A DNA stretch of 64,000 nt, taken from assembly GCF_016464365.1 (NCBI RefSeq), contig NZ_JADCUC010000009.1, positions 1 to 64,000 of the forward strand, read 5' to 3'. Shown piece by piece: positions 16,434 to 24,496 of this stretch. The DNA comes from Sandaracinobacteroides hominis (GTDB lineage Bacteria > Pseudomonadota > Alphaproteobacteria > Sphingomonadales > Sphingomonadaceae). Each line of letters begins with the position of its first letter. Position 1 is the stretch's first letter. The notes under the pieces were generated by a model. It searched no databases. It saw nothing but the letters and a program-made list of their open reading frames with translations, and was not told the origin of the DNA. Made by a program: the position numbers and the translations under genes.

Positions 16434-16978
16434 TGCACGGCGGCGGCATCGAGCGCCGGGCGGCTGCCATCGAGGTTCGCGCCTCCGGCCGTCGCCTGGA
16501 GGGCTATGCCGCCGTCTTCGGATCGGAGGCCAAGATCGGCCGGGTTCGCGAGACTATCGCACCCGGCGCCTTCTCTGGCGGCCTTTCCGGCGACGTGCTG
16601 GCATTGCTGGACCATGACCCTGCAAAGGTGCTGGGGCGCACGCGCTCCGGTTCCCTGCGGCTTTCGGAGGACGCCAAGGGCCTCGCCTTCAGCCTGGACC
16701 TGCCGGAGACGCAGGCCGGGGCCGACGTGCTGGCGCTCGCCACGCGCGGCGACCTGGGCGGAATGAGCTTCGGGTTCACGATCGCGGAGGGCGGGGAGCG
16801 CTGGCAGGGCGAACGCCGCACGCTGAAGCGGGTGAACCTGCACGAAATCAGCGTTGTCAGCGCCTGGCCGGCCTATCCCGACACGTCGCTGGCGCTGCGG
16901 GCCATGCCGGGCCTGCTGGAGCGGGAACGGCGCCAGCGCGCTCTTGTGCTTGCGGAGGTGGCCCGTGCAATTGGTTGA
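16433..16978 (+). CDS. HK97-family prohead protease
   Basis: A 181-residue serine protease that matures the capsid by removing the delta domain. The motifs are RLEGYAAVFG, the histidine motif VLALLDHDPAKVLGRT, the serine region GDLGGMSFGFT and HEISVVSAWPAYPDT. The length fits the family. The start overlaps the capsid stop and the portal start lies inside its last codons, so capsid, protease and portal are translated as one coupled unit, in that order. Confidence 0.9.
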   Translation: MHGGGIERRAAAIEVRASGRRLEGYAAVFGSEAKIGRVRETIAPGAFSGGLSGDVLALLDHDPAKVLGRTRSGSLRLSEDAKGLAFSLDLPETQAGADVLALATRGDLGGMSFGFTIAEGGERWQGERRTLKRVNLHEISVVSAWPAYPDTSLALRAMPGLLERERRQRALVLAEVARAIG

Positions 16979-18122
16979 ACGCATCGCCTCGCGCCTGGGC
17001 TTCGAGCGCCGGGTTGCTTCGTCGCCATCGTGGGATGCGCTACAGCCGCTGGGCTTGGGGGCTGCCGTAAACGAGCGGACGGCCGAGAACCTCTCCACTG
17101 TTGCCGCATGCGTGGGCGCACAGGCCAGCGCCCTGGCGAGCGCTGCCGTGCTTGTCTATCAGCGCACCGCAGGCGGCCGGGTGGAGGTTCCGGAGCATCC
17201 GATTGCGCAGCTGCTGCGGAATGGGCCGAACCCCTATCAGACGTGGCCGGATCTGCTGGAGGCGTGGTTTTCCTGCACCCTGCTGACCGGCAATGGCCTG
17301 TTGGAGATCGAGCGCGACGGGGCGGCCATAACGGCCTTGCGATTTGTGCCATGGCGCTGGGTAAGCCCCATGCTCGCGCCCTCCGGCCGGCTCATCTATG
17401 ACGTGACGGAACAGACGGGCCTGTATGGGCAGACTGGCGACGTTCGGCGGCTGCTGGCCGGCGACGTGGTGCACCTGAAGGACCGCAGTGATGTCGGTTT
17501 CCTTGGGGTGTCGCGGCTTTCCCGATCGGCGGCGCCGGTGGCCCATGCCTTGGCGTTGAACGAACGGGCGCAGAATGTGGTCGCCCAAGGCGCGGCACCG
17601 AGCGGCGCGATCTATTCCGATGCCCCGGTTGCCGGTGAAGCTCTCGAGCGCCTGCGGCAATCCATGGCCGAACGGCATAGCGGCCCGCGAAACGCCGGCA
17701 ACGTGATGTTTCTTCCCGGCGGCCTGAAGTTTCAGACCTTGGGTGTGACGCCCGAAGATGCTGAGTTGCTGGAAAGCCGAAAGTTCAGCGTCGAGGAAAT
17801 GTGCCGGCTCTATCAGGTGCCTCCCCCGATCGTGCAGGACTATAGCCACAACACGTTCACCAACAGCGACACGGCCGGTCGCTGGTTTGCCCAGTTCACC
17901 CTTGGGCCGTGGGCTCGGAAGATCGAGGCGGTGCTTTCCCGGGCGCTGTTCCCCGAAGGCAGTGGCCTGGAGATCGAGCTGGATCTGTCCGTGTTCCTCC
18001 GCGGCGACCCGCAAACCCGCTGGGCGGCGCACAAGATTGCGGTGGATGCCAACATTCTCGACACCGACGAGGTGCGCGAAATCGAGGGCTTCAATGCGCG
18101 CGGGAAGGCGGTGGTTGGGTGA
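16965..18122 (+). CDS. Phage portal protein, HK97 family
   Basis: A 385-residue portal that forms the dodecameric DNA channel. The GTG start at 16965 has GGAGG at 16954-16958 and overlaps the protease by 14 bases. Family features include VNERTAENLSTVAACVGAQA, IAQLLRNGPNPYQTWPDL, the LTGNGLLEI strand, VVHLKDRSDVGFLGVS and FSVEEMCRLYQVPPPIV. The length is typical (380-420). It is followed by overlapping genes for a 58-residue protein and the integrase, with no head-tail connector gene in between, which is unusual. Confidence 0.92.
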   Translation: MQLVERIASRLGFERRVASSPSWDALQPLGLGAAVNERTAENLSTVAACVGAQASALASAAVLVYQRTAGGRVEVPEHPIAQLLRNGPNPYQTWPDLLEAWFSCTLLTGNGLLEIERDGAAITALRFVPWRWVSPMLAPSGRLIYDVTEQTGLYGQTGDVRRLLAGDVVHLKDRSDVGFLGVSRLSRSAAPVAHALALNERAQNVVAQGAAPSGAIYSDAPVAGEALERLRQSMAERHSGPRNAGNVMFLPGGLKFQTLGVTPEDAELLESRKFSVEEMCRLYQVPPPIVQDYSHNTFTNSDTAGRWFAQFTLGPWARKIEAVLSRALFPEGSGLEIELDLSVFLRGDPQTRWAAHKIAVDANILDTDEVREIEGFNARGKAVVG

Positions 18123-18295
18123 GCAAGCCCGCCATCTTCACAAAGGCTGATGTTGCGCGAGCTTTGGGCGGTGCGACGGATGCTCGTATGAAGGTGCGAG
18201 AATGTGTCATTGATCGCTTTGGCGGAATTCGGTTGATCTTCGACGATGGCTCTCCTGTCGAGCCATCCAACCCCTTGGACAGGGTGTTGAAGTGA
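18119..18295 (+). CDS. Small protein between portal and integrase (58 residues), candidate excision factor
   Basis: Starts at a GTG overlapping the portal stop (GTGA) and ends overlapping the integrase start (GTGA). The sequence starts (V)SKPAIFTKADVARALGGAT, with a short helix-turn-helix-like first half followed by two strands (RFGGIRLIFDDG). I recall similar FTxADVxRAL small proteins next to tyrosine integrases in alphaproteobacteria. Size and position would suit a recombination directionality factor or other integrase partner, but no experimental assignment is known to me. Confidence 0.7.
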   Translation: MSKPAIFTKADVARALGGATDARMKVRECVIDRFGGIRLIFDDGSPVEPSNPLDRVLK

Positions 18296-19428
18296 CGAAG
18301 CGAAAGCGCCGCCATCCGAACGTTTCCAGCTATCGGGATCGCCACGGCAAGCAGCGGTGGCGGTGGCGCAAGACGGGCTTCCCAACCTACAGCTTTCGTA
18401 ACCCTCCGGACACGCCGGGCTTTCGGGAAGAGCTAGAGGCCTGCGAGGCCGGCAATCGCATCCAGCCCGGCTCGGGACGCTGCATACCGGGGAGCGTGTC
18501 CGACTTGCTGTGGCGGTATTACGGCTCGACCAACTTCAACAGCGGCGGTGATGACGATCGCCACCGGCGCCGCCTCCTCCTGGAGAGCTTTCGTGTCAGC
18601 TATGGCGACGATCTGGTTCGCAACTTCCGTTGGGATCATATCGAAGCCATTCTGGCGGAGCGCGCCAAGAAGAAGCCCGATGATCGAGGGCGACTGGTCG
18701 GCGGACCATCGGCAGCGCGAAATCTGCGCAAGCAACTTGTTCGCCTGTTCGCCTACGCGAAGCGGTTGGAGTGGATTACCCGCAATCCCGCAGAAGAAGC
18801 CGAGAGGGTGAAAGTCCCGAAGACCGCAGGCTATCACTCATGGTCGGAGGCGGAAATTGCACAATACCAAGCGCGCCATGCGCTAGGCACTCGCGCCCGT
18901 CTGGCTTTGGAAATCATGCTCTGGACAGGGCAGCGACGTGGCGATGCGCGGTTGCTGGGCAGCGAGCATCTGAAGGATGGGCGCATCAACTATCGGCAAG
19001 GAAAGACCGGCACTGATCTGTGGCTGCCGATGGCGCCCCAGCTTCAGCAGGCGATCGACGCCATGCAACGAATCGGGCTTCGGACGTTTCTGGTGACGGA
19101 GCACGGCAAGCCATACAGCCGCGCTGGGTTCGGGAATGCCATGCGGCGGTGGTGTGATGAAGCCAAGTTGCCGCAGTGCACGGCGCACGGGTTGCGAAAA
19201 GCGATGGCGCGAAGGCTAGCTGAAAGCGGGGCGTCTCAGCAATCATTGAAGGCTGTGGGCGGATGGAAGGGCGATGCTGAGGTGTCGCTCTATACCGCCA
19301 GCGTCGATCAGGAGCGGCTCGCGAAGGCGGCAATCTCGCATCTTTCGGATGCGGATTTGGCGAACCATGAAGAGCGGTTAGCCGAGAAATCCACCCAACA
19401 GAATGGAAAGAATGGGAAAAATGGCTGA
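18292..19428 (+). CDS. Tyrosine recombinase integrase
   Basis: A 378-residue phage-type integrase starting at a GTG coupled to the small gene before it. Residues 1-45 form a basic arm-binding-like N-terminus (RKRRHPNVSSYRDRHGKQRW). The catalytic residues are visible: Arg in TGQRRGDAR near residue 215, HGLR near 299, Trp in GGWKG near 324 and the nucleophile Tyr in SLYTAS at 334. The gene ends three bases before attR in the tRNA-Lys gene, which is its presumed target. The 3' part is rich in Lys/Asn (QQNGKNGKNG). Confidence 0.92.
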   Translation: MTKRKRRHPNVSSYRDRHGKQRWRWRKTGFPTYSFRNPPDTPGFREELEACEAGNRIQPGSGRCIPGSVSDLLWRYYGSTNFNSGGDDDRHRRRLLLESFRVSYGDDLVRNFRWDHIEAILAERAKKKPDDRGRLVGGPSAARNLRKQLVRLFAYAKRLEWITRNPAEEAERVKVPKTAGYHSWSEAEIAQYQARHALGTRARLALEIMLWTGQRRGDARLLGSEHLKDGRINYRQGKTGTDLWLPMAPQLQQAIDAMQRIGLRTFLVTEHGKPYSRAGFGNAMRRWCDEAKLPQCTAHGLRKAMARRLAESGASQQSLKAVGGWKGDAEVSLYTASVDQERLAKAAISHLSDADLANHEERLAEKSTQQNGKNGKNG

Positions 19429-19430
19429 CA

Positions 19431-19506
<76 letters not shown>

Positions 19507-19554
19507 CCACCAAGGGCTGCGGAGGGAGGCCCTTAGGCGGTTGAGGCCGGGCAA

Positions 19555-20070
19555 TCAACCGCTGGGTTTCGGCTTTTGCAGCCGGGCAAGCATCTGGCGG
19601 ACGGTTTGGAGGCGTTGCGGGTGTCGCCAGTCGGGCCAGATTTCCAGCATGGGCCGCAGCACGAAATCGCGCTGGTGGAGACGCGGATGGGGAAGTTCGA
19701 GGCCGTGCAGGTGCAGGCTTTGCTGGCCGAAAGCGATGAGATCGCAATCGAGCACACGGGCGCCCCAGCGCTGGCCGCGGCGGCGGCCGAACTCGCGTTC
19801 CAGCGCCTTCAGGAGGCTCAGCAGTTCGGGGGCGCTGCCGCCCCAGCGGGCCTTCAGCGCGGAGTTGGCATAGCGTCGGTTGGAGGGGCCGAGCGGCGGT
19901 GTGGAGAGGATGCGGGAGGTTCGCTCGATCCGCAGGCCTCGCTTTGCCAGTTTCCTGATTGCGGCCTGCAGCACCTGCTCCGGGCGGCCGTGCCGGCCGT
20001 GGCAGCGATTGCCGCCCAGCGCCACGATCACTGGCGTGGACCTGTCGGGGCTGGTAGCGCTGCGTTGCAT
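19555..20070 (-). CDS. folK: 2-amino-4-hydroxy-6-hydroxymethyldihydropteridine pyrophosphokinase
   Basis: A 171-residue HPPK that transfers pyrophosphate from ATP to 6-hydroxymethyl-dihydropterin in folate synthesis. The start VIVALGGNRCHG is the family's first strand. The signature RWGARVLDCDLIAFG (usual RWGPRxxDxDIL) and the C-terminal LPHPRLHQRDFVLRPMLEI are intact. The ATG at 20070 lies on the same bases as the divergent uracil-DNA glycosylase start (CATG), leaving no intergenic space. A longer upstream frame exists but shows no homology. Confidence 0.88.
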   Translation of the reverse strand: MQRSATSPDRSTPVIVALGGNRCHGRHGRPEQVLQAAIRKLAKRGLRIERTSRILSTPPLGPSNRRYANSALKARWGGSAPELLSLLKALEREFGRRRGQRWGARVLDCDLIAFGQQSLHLHGLELPHPRLHQRDFVLRPMLEIWPDWRHPQRLQTVRQMLARLQKPKPSG

Positions 20071-20695
20071 GGAGCCCTCCCCCGACTGTCCGCTATGCCC
20101 GCGCCTGGCCGCGCACCGCGAGACGTTGCGCGCGGCGCACCCGGACTGGTTCAACGCGCCGGTGCCGGGCTTTGGCGATAAGGGTGGCTGGCTGGCGATC
20201 GTGGGGCTGGCGCCGGGCGAGAAGGGCGCGAACCGAACGGGGCGGCCGTTCACGGGCGACGGGGCCGGCGGGCTGCTGTTCGGGACGCTGGCCGAGTTCG
20301 GACTGGTTCGCGGCGATTATGGCGCGACTGCGGATGACGGGCTGGAGCTGTTGGATTGCCGCATCGTCAATGCCGTGCGCTGCCTGCCGCCGGCCAACAA
20401 GCCGACGCCGGAGGAAATGCGGAGCTGTCGCCCGTTCCTGAAGGATGAGCTGCGGGCGATGCCGCACTTGAAGGTGGTGCTGGCGCTGGGGCAGATCGCG
20501 CACCAGTCTGCGGGCAAGGCGCTGGGCGGGAAGTTGCCGAAGCTGCCGTTTGCGCACGGCGCCGTGCACCGGCTGCACACCGGCTATGTGCTGGTCGACA
20601 GCTATCATCCCTCGCGGCTGAACCAGAACAGCGGGCGGCTGACGCCCGAAATGTTCCGCGCGGCGGTGGCGTCGGCGGTCGACCTGAAGAGGTAG
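20069..20695 (+). CDS. Uracil-DNA glycosylase, family 5 (UdgB-like)
   Basis: A 208-residue glycosylase removing uracil and deaminated bases. Motif A is GLAPGEKGANRTGRPFTGD (family 5 has Ala and Asn/Arg here), and the motif C region is HPSRLNQNSGRLT. The Fe-S cluster cysteines are CPLC at residues 7-10 and the pair in DCRIVNAVRCLPP. The start at 20069 is supported by the N-terminal CPLCPRL motif, close to the beginning in relatives. The 3' end abuts a Kelch pseudogene on the opposite strand, suggesting this gene or its end moved in or was joined by deletion. Confidence 0.87.
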   Translation: MEPSPDCPLCPRLAAHRETLRAAHPDWFNAPVPGFGDKGGWLAIVGLAPGEKGANRTGRPFTGDGAGGLLFGTLAEFGLVRGDYGATADDGLELLDCRIVNAVRCLPPANKPTPEEMRSCRPFLKDELRAMPHLKVVLALGQIAHQSAGKALGGKLPKLPFAHGAVHRLHTGYVLVDSYHPSRLNQNSGRLTPEMFRAAVASAVDLKR

Positions 20696-21049
20696 TGGGC
20701 GGCTCCGGTGTCGCGGTGGTCGGCATAGCTGCCGTTCCTGCCTTCCCACGGCGTGCGGCCGCCGGCGATCAACACGTCCTTGCCCACCACGCCGCCTGCC
20801 ACTTCGGCCTGCGGCGCGGTCAGCGGCGAGGACCGTTGCCGTTGGCCAGAGGGCACCGAGATTGGCGACGAATTCCGGGCCGCGGGCGCGGAAGCCGCCG
20901 CCCAGTACCAGCATATCGCGCCAGAGCGTCGGGTAGATTTCCTGCACCGCATAGGGGAGCGGGACCCCTTCACTCCAGATCGGGGCGGCGCGGGCGGGAA
21001 ATGCGGAGAGCGCCGCCGCACCCACGAGGAGCTCGCGGCGGCCGAGCAT
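20696..21049 (-). pseudogene. Kelch-repeat protein remnant
   Basis: The start is good: MLGRRELLVGAAALSAFPAR is a signal peptide, then PLPYAVQEIYPTLWRDMLVL and GGGFRARGPEF, the first Kelch blade. After about residue 78 (near 20815) the similarity continues in another frame with AEVAGGVVGKDVLIAGGRTP and YADHRDTG, then stops at the end of the glycosylase gene. Intact relatives are about 300 residues or longer, so internal and 3' sequence is missing. The ATG overlaps the aguB stop, so it was once the last gene of that operon. Confidence 0.65.
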
Positions 21050-21915
21050 CAGATGTCCTCCGCCAGCCGGCCGTAGAGGTTGGGGCGGCGGTCGCGGAAG
21101 AAGCCGAAGGCGGCGCGGTGGCGGGCGATTTCGGCAAGGTCGAACCGGGCGGTGATGACGCCTTCGCTGGCGGTATCCATTTCGGCCACCATGTCGCCGC
21201 GCTGGTTGGCGATAAAGCTGTTGCCATAGAAGTGGGCGCCGGCGCCATCGGCAGTAGGTTCGACCCCGACGCGGTTGGCGGCGACGATGGGGACGACGTT
21301 GCTGACCGCGTGGCCGATCATCGCGCGCACCCAGAGGCGGCGGGTGTCGAGATCCGGATCATGCGGTTCGTTGCCGATGGCGGTGGGGAACATCAGCAGG
21401 TCCGCGCCCATCAGCATCATCGAGCGGGCGGTTTCCGGATACCATTGATCCCAGCAGATGCCGACGCCGACCGTGCCATGGGGCGTGGGCCAGACCTTGA
21501 AGCCGGTATTGCCGGGGCGAAAATAGAATTTCTCCATATAGCCCGGGCCATCCGGGATATGGCTCTTGCGATAGACGCCCTGCACCATGCCGTCGTCGCC
21601 GATGAAGGCGAGCGAGTTATAGTAATGGTGGCCGTCGCGCTCGTAGAAGCTGGTGGGGAGGAAGATGCGCTCGTTGCGGGCGATTTCGCGCGCGGCGAGC
21701 ACGGCGGGATGGGTTTCGACCGGGGCGGCGGTGGCGAACACGCCCTCATCCTGCGCGGTGCAGAAATAATGGCCTTCGAACAACTCCGGCGGCAGGATGA
21801 TCTTCGCGCCCTGCCCTGCGGCTTCGCGGACGAACTGCATCGCCTTTGCGATGTCGGCGTCGCGGTTGCCCGACATCGCCATCTGGATTGCGCCGACGTG
21901 CATCATGTACTCCAT
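21049..21915 (-). CDS. aguB: N-carbamoylputrescine amidase
   Basis: A 288-residue nitrilase-superfamily enzyme hydrolysing N-carbamoylputrescine to putrescine, CO2 and ammonia. The catalytic triad is visible: Glu in PPELFEGHYF, Lys in YRKSHIPDGPGY and Cys154 in GICWDQWYPE. Other family motifs are FRPGNTGFKVW and AIGNEPHD. The length is normal. It follows the agmatine deiminase gene on the same strand, giving the complete agmatine-to-putrescine route. Confidence 0.95.
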   Translation of the reverse strand: MEYMMHVGAIQMAMSGNRDADIAKAMQFVREAAGQGAKIILPPELFEGHYFCTAQDEGVFATAAPVETHPAVLAAREIARNERIFLPTSFYERDGHHYYNSLAFIGDDGMVQGVYRKSHIPDGPGYMEKFYFRPGNTGFKVWPTPHGTVGVGICWDQWYPETARSMMLMGADLLMFPTAIGNEPHDPDLDTRRLWVRAMIGHAVSNVVPIVAANRVGVEPTADGAGAHFYGNSFIANQRGDMVAEMDTASEGVITARFDLAEIARHRAAFGFFRDRRPNLYGRLAEDI

Positions 21916-21934
21916 TGGTTTTTTCGCCTCCGGC

Positions 21935-22900
21935 TCAGGCCGGAACCTGCTGGGTGATGCAGTGGAAGCTGCCGCCCCCGGTGAGGATATGGTTGGCGGG
22001 AAGGCCCGTTACCTTGTGGCGGGGGAAGCATTTGCGGACGGCTGCAACCGCTGCCGCGTCGCTGGCGGTGCCATAGAGCGGCACCACCACCTGCCCGTTG
22101 GCGATGATCCAGTTCATGTGGCTGGCCGGGACCAGGTCTCCGTCCATCTCGTAGGCGCCGACCGAGGGGATATCGACGACGGCGAGGCCAGCCGCGCGCA
22201 GGCGTTCGCGGGCGTCGTCGAAGACTGCCGCGTTCGGATCGCTGGCATCGCCCTTCGGCAGCGCCACGGTGCCGGGGGCGACGAAGCGGGCGAGGTTGTC
22301 GACATGGCCGTCGGTATGGTCGTTCAGCAGCCCTTCGCCCAGCCAGACGATGCGGCGGGCGCCCAATGCCTTCGCCAGCGCCTGTTCGGCCCTGGCGTGG
22401 GTCCAGCCCGGGTTGCGGTTGGGGTTCAGCAGGCATTGCTCGGTGGTGAGGATCAGGCCCTGCCCGTCATATTCGATGGCGCCGCCTTCGAGGATGAAAT
22501 CCTGCGCGTCTACGGCAGCCGACACCAGCCCGGCGATTTCGGCGCCGACCGTGTCGTCTCCGGGGAGGTCATATTTGCCGCCCCAGCCGTTGAAGCGGAA
22601 GCGGGCGCAGCTTTCGGGGCCGGTGAAGACCGGGCCGGTGTCGCGCACCCAGATGTCGCCGAACTGGATGTCGTGGATGGTGGCGGATCTGCCGACTGCT
22701 GCGCGGGCCTGTTCGGCGGCGATTGTGCCACTGGCGAGCAGATGCACCGGCACCGTTTCGGCAAGCTGGCGCACCATGGCGGCGACCTCTGCCTGTGCCG
22801 GGGCGAGATCGTCTTCCCACAGTTCGGGGTCTGACGGGAAGGCTGTGAAGAGCGCGCGCTGCGGCGCCCATTCTGCTGGGGCAATGCGATTCATGTCCAT
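21935..22900 (-). CDS. aguA: Agmatine deiminase
   Basis: A 321-residue Porphyromonas-type peptidylarginine-deiminase-family enzyme converting agmatine to N-carbamoylputrescine. The motifs are FGDIWVRDTGPVF, FNGWGGKYDLPGDD, LEGGAIEYDG, NDHTDGHVDNLARF and the C-terminal catalytic Cys in GGGSFHCITQQ (residue 314). The ATG at 22900 or 22894 could be the start. It is the first gene of the aguA-aguB operon. Confidence 0.95.
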   Translation of the reverse strand: MDMNRIAPAEWAPQRALFTAFPSDPELWEDDLAPAQAEVAAMVRQLAETVPVHLLASGTIAAEQARAAVGRSATIHDIQFGDIWVRDTGPVFTGPESCARFRFNGWGGKYDLPGDDTVGAEIAGLVSAAVDAQDFILEGGAIEYDGQGLILTTEQCLLNPNRNPGWTHARAEQALAKALGARRIVWLGEGLLNDHTDGHVDNLARFVAPGTVALPKGDASDPNAAVFDDARERLRAAGLAVVDIPSVGAYEMDGDLVPASHMNWIIANGQVVVPLYGTASDAAAVAAVRKCFPRHKVTGLPANHILTGGGSFHCITQQVPA

Positions 22901-22995
22901 CACCTAGTGCGCGGGAGATTGAAGTTCCACCTTGGGGTGTTCATATTGCGGGCGAGAGACGGGACCATTTGTTTTTCGGAAGGTTTTCTGTAGCC

Positions 22996-23217
22996 ATGTT
23001 GAACGTCCTGTCGCTGCTGATCGGCGTTGTTGCCGGCGTTATCGCGCTCTTCGGAATCATCCCCTTTGTTGGTTGGGCCAATTGGTTTGTTATTCCGATC
23101 GCCGGGTTGGGGTTGGTGCTTGGGTTGATCTCCAGCCGCAAGGAAGGCCAGATCTTGAACCTTGTGGTGATTGCGGTGGCGCTGGTGCGGCTGTCACTTG
23201 GGGGTGGATTCATCTGA
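22996..23217 (+). CDS. Small membrane protein (73 residues)
   Basis: A very hydrophobic protein, MLNVLSLLIGVVAGVIALFG and onward, with three probable membrane segments (residues 2-20, 24-45 and 52-70) separated by a short basic loop SSRKEG. I recognise it only as a type of small membrane protein also found in other sphingomonads; no function is known. The start was set at the ATG giving the membrane segment directly. Confidence 0.6.
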   Translation: MLNVLSLLIGVVAGVIALFGIIPFVGWANWFVIPIAGLGLVLGLISSRKEGQILNLVVIAVALVRLSLGGGFI

Positions 23218-23221
23218 AGCG

Positions 23222-23336
23222 GGCGACGCTTTTGGCGAAGCCATAACGCGCGACTCCGCGAAAGATCGGCCGGCGAGGCGTGGGCCATCAGGCCCACGAA
23301 CTCGTCCGACGAGCGGGCTTTGCCCGCACACTTCCT
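23222..23336 (+). repeat. Intergenic repeat family 1, copy A
   Basis: Contains GCGACGCTTTTGGCGAAGCC and the core CGTCCGACGAGCGGGCTTTG followed by CCCGCA-ACTTCCT, shared with copies B (26010) and C (35792). It is more diverged than B and C: the AGCCAGGC arm is replaced by the hairpin TGGGCCATCAGGCCCA. Confidence 0.7.
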
Positions 23337-23461
23337 TTTTCCTGCCTTCCAGCGGACTCGGCGGCTTTGCCGCCGGCCGTGCCTTCGTGCGCAGGCCTGT
23401 TGGAGAAATACCAGGGCAAACTTCCCAAACTTCCCACGGACTCCTGTGCGCGACCGCCCGG

Positions 23462-23573
23462 GTGCGTGGGCGCGCGCGTAGCTTGTGGGTTGCGTGTAGG
23501 ACAGGGAAAAATGCGGGTTGGCTTCGCTCCGACATTGGCGCGGTTGTGGCAGGGATTGGGGATGTAGGACAGG
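23462..23573 (+). repeat. GTAGGACAG repeat, copy 1
   Basis: Shares about 112-118 bases with 46593-46710: GTGCGTGGGCG, GCGCGCGTAGCTTGTG, TGTAGGACAG, TGCGGGTTGG, GGTTGTGGCA, GATTGGGG and a second GTAGGACAGG, in the same order and spacing. Not coding in any conserved frame. Confidence 0.75.
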
Positions 23574-23761
23574 GCGGACGCGTTGGTCGCCTCCGCCGGA
23601 GTTTCCCACCGATTTCCTGAAGGCTACCCGACAGGCACGAAGTTTGCTGTTTGCGCAATTGCGGAGATCGCTGTCCACATCAGCGCTGTTTGCTTGTCGC
23701 TCCTATTGCTGGCGTCGCTTTCGATCCTGCTGCTTGTCGGCTTTGGCGCCGGACGCAAAAC

Positions 23762-24496
23762 CTACCCCTCCACCTTGCGCCCGGTTGCCACCAGAAACGT
23801 CTCGCTCGATTCCTTCCGGCTGGACGGCGGCTTGGCGTGTTTCACGGTTTCGAACTGGCGTTTCAGTTCGGCCACTACCGAGGCGTCGGCGCCGCCGCCG
23901 AGTACCTTGGCGACGAAGCTGCCGCCGGGGCGGAGGATCCGGGCGGCGAAGTGGGCGGCCGCCTCTACCAGCGCCATGGTGCGGAAATGGTCTGTCTGGT
24001 TGTGGCCGACGGTGTTGGCGGCCATGTCGGAGAGGACGAGGTCGGCCTTGCCGCCGAGCATTTCGATCAGGCGCTCGTCCATGCCTTCGGCGAGGAAATC
24101 GCCCTGGAGGAAGGTGAGGCCGGCCATCGGGGCGACTTCGAGGAGGTCGATGCCGATGATGGTGGCCCTGGGGCGGCGTTTCATCACCACTTGCGACCAG
24201 CTTCCGGGTGCTGCCCCGAGGTCGACGACGCGGTCGGCGCCCTGCAGCAGGTTGAAGCGTTCGTCGAGCTCGATCAGCTTGTAGGCGGCGCGGGCGCGCC
24301 AGCCTTCGGCGTGGGCGCGCTTCACATAGGGGTCGTTCAGCTGGCGTTCGAGCCAGCGGGCCGAGCTGTTGGTGCGGCCGCGGCGGGACTTGAGCCGGGT
24401 GCGGCCGCCCAGCGATCGGCCGCCGCCGGAGCGGGTGCCGCCGCCGCTACCTGAACCGCCTGAGCCGCCCCCGGAATTGCCGCGCGATGCTGTCAT
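23762..24496 (-). CDS. rlmE: 23S rRNA (uridine-2'-O)-methyltransferase RlmE
   Basis: A 244-residue FtsJ-family methyltransferase acting on U2552 in the 23S A-loop. The first 50 residues are a Gly/Ser/Arg-rich extension. The core has RAAYKLIELDERF, SAM motif VVDLGAAPGSWSQV, the catalytic region LVLSDMAANTVGH and KVLGGGAD, in line with the K-D-K-E tetrad. The ATG overlaps the stop of the Ppx/GppA gene, so both are co-translated. Confidence 0.93.
   Translation of the reverse strand: MTASRGNSGGGSGGSGSGGGTRSGGGRSLGGRTRLKSRRGRTNSSARWLERQLNDPYVKRAHAEGWRARAAYKLIELDERFNLLQGADRVVDLGAAPGSWSQVVMKRRPRATIIGIDLLEVAPMAGLTFLQGDFLAEGMDERLIEMLGGKADLVLSDMAANTVGHNQTDHFRTMALVEAAAHFAARILRPGGSFVAKVLGGGADASVVAELKRQFETVKHAKPPSSRKESSETFLVATGRKVEG

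Larger units (their letters stand above)
23218..23761. other. Gene-free stretch with two repeat-family copies
   Basis: This 544-base stretch holds copy A of the first repeat family (23222-23336) and copy 1 of the GTAGGACAG repeat (23462-23573). The remainder, 23575-23760, could encode a hydrophobic segment ICLSLLLLASLSILLLVG-like in one frame, but that frame runs on into rlmE antisense and has no clear start. I see no convincing gene. Confidence 0.6.

Noticed and set aside
23583-24284. Plus-strand frame with a hydrophobic start before and across rlmE
   Set aside because: The hydrophobic part is short, without a ribosome site, and the rest is antisense to rlmE.
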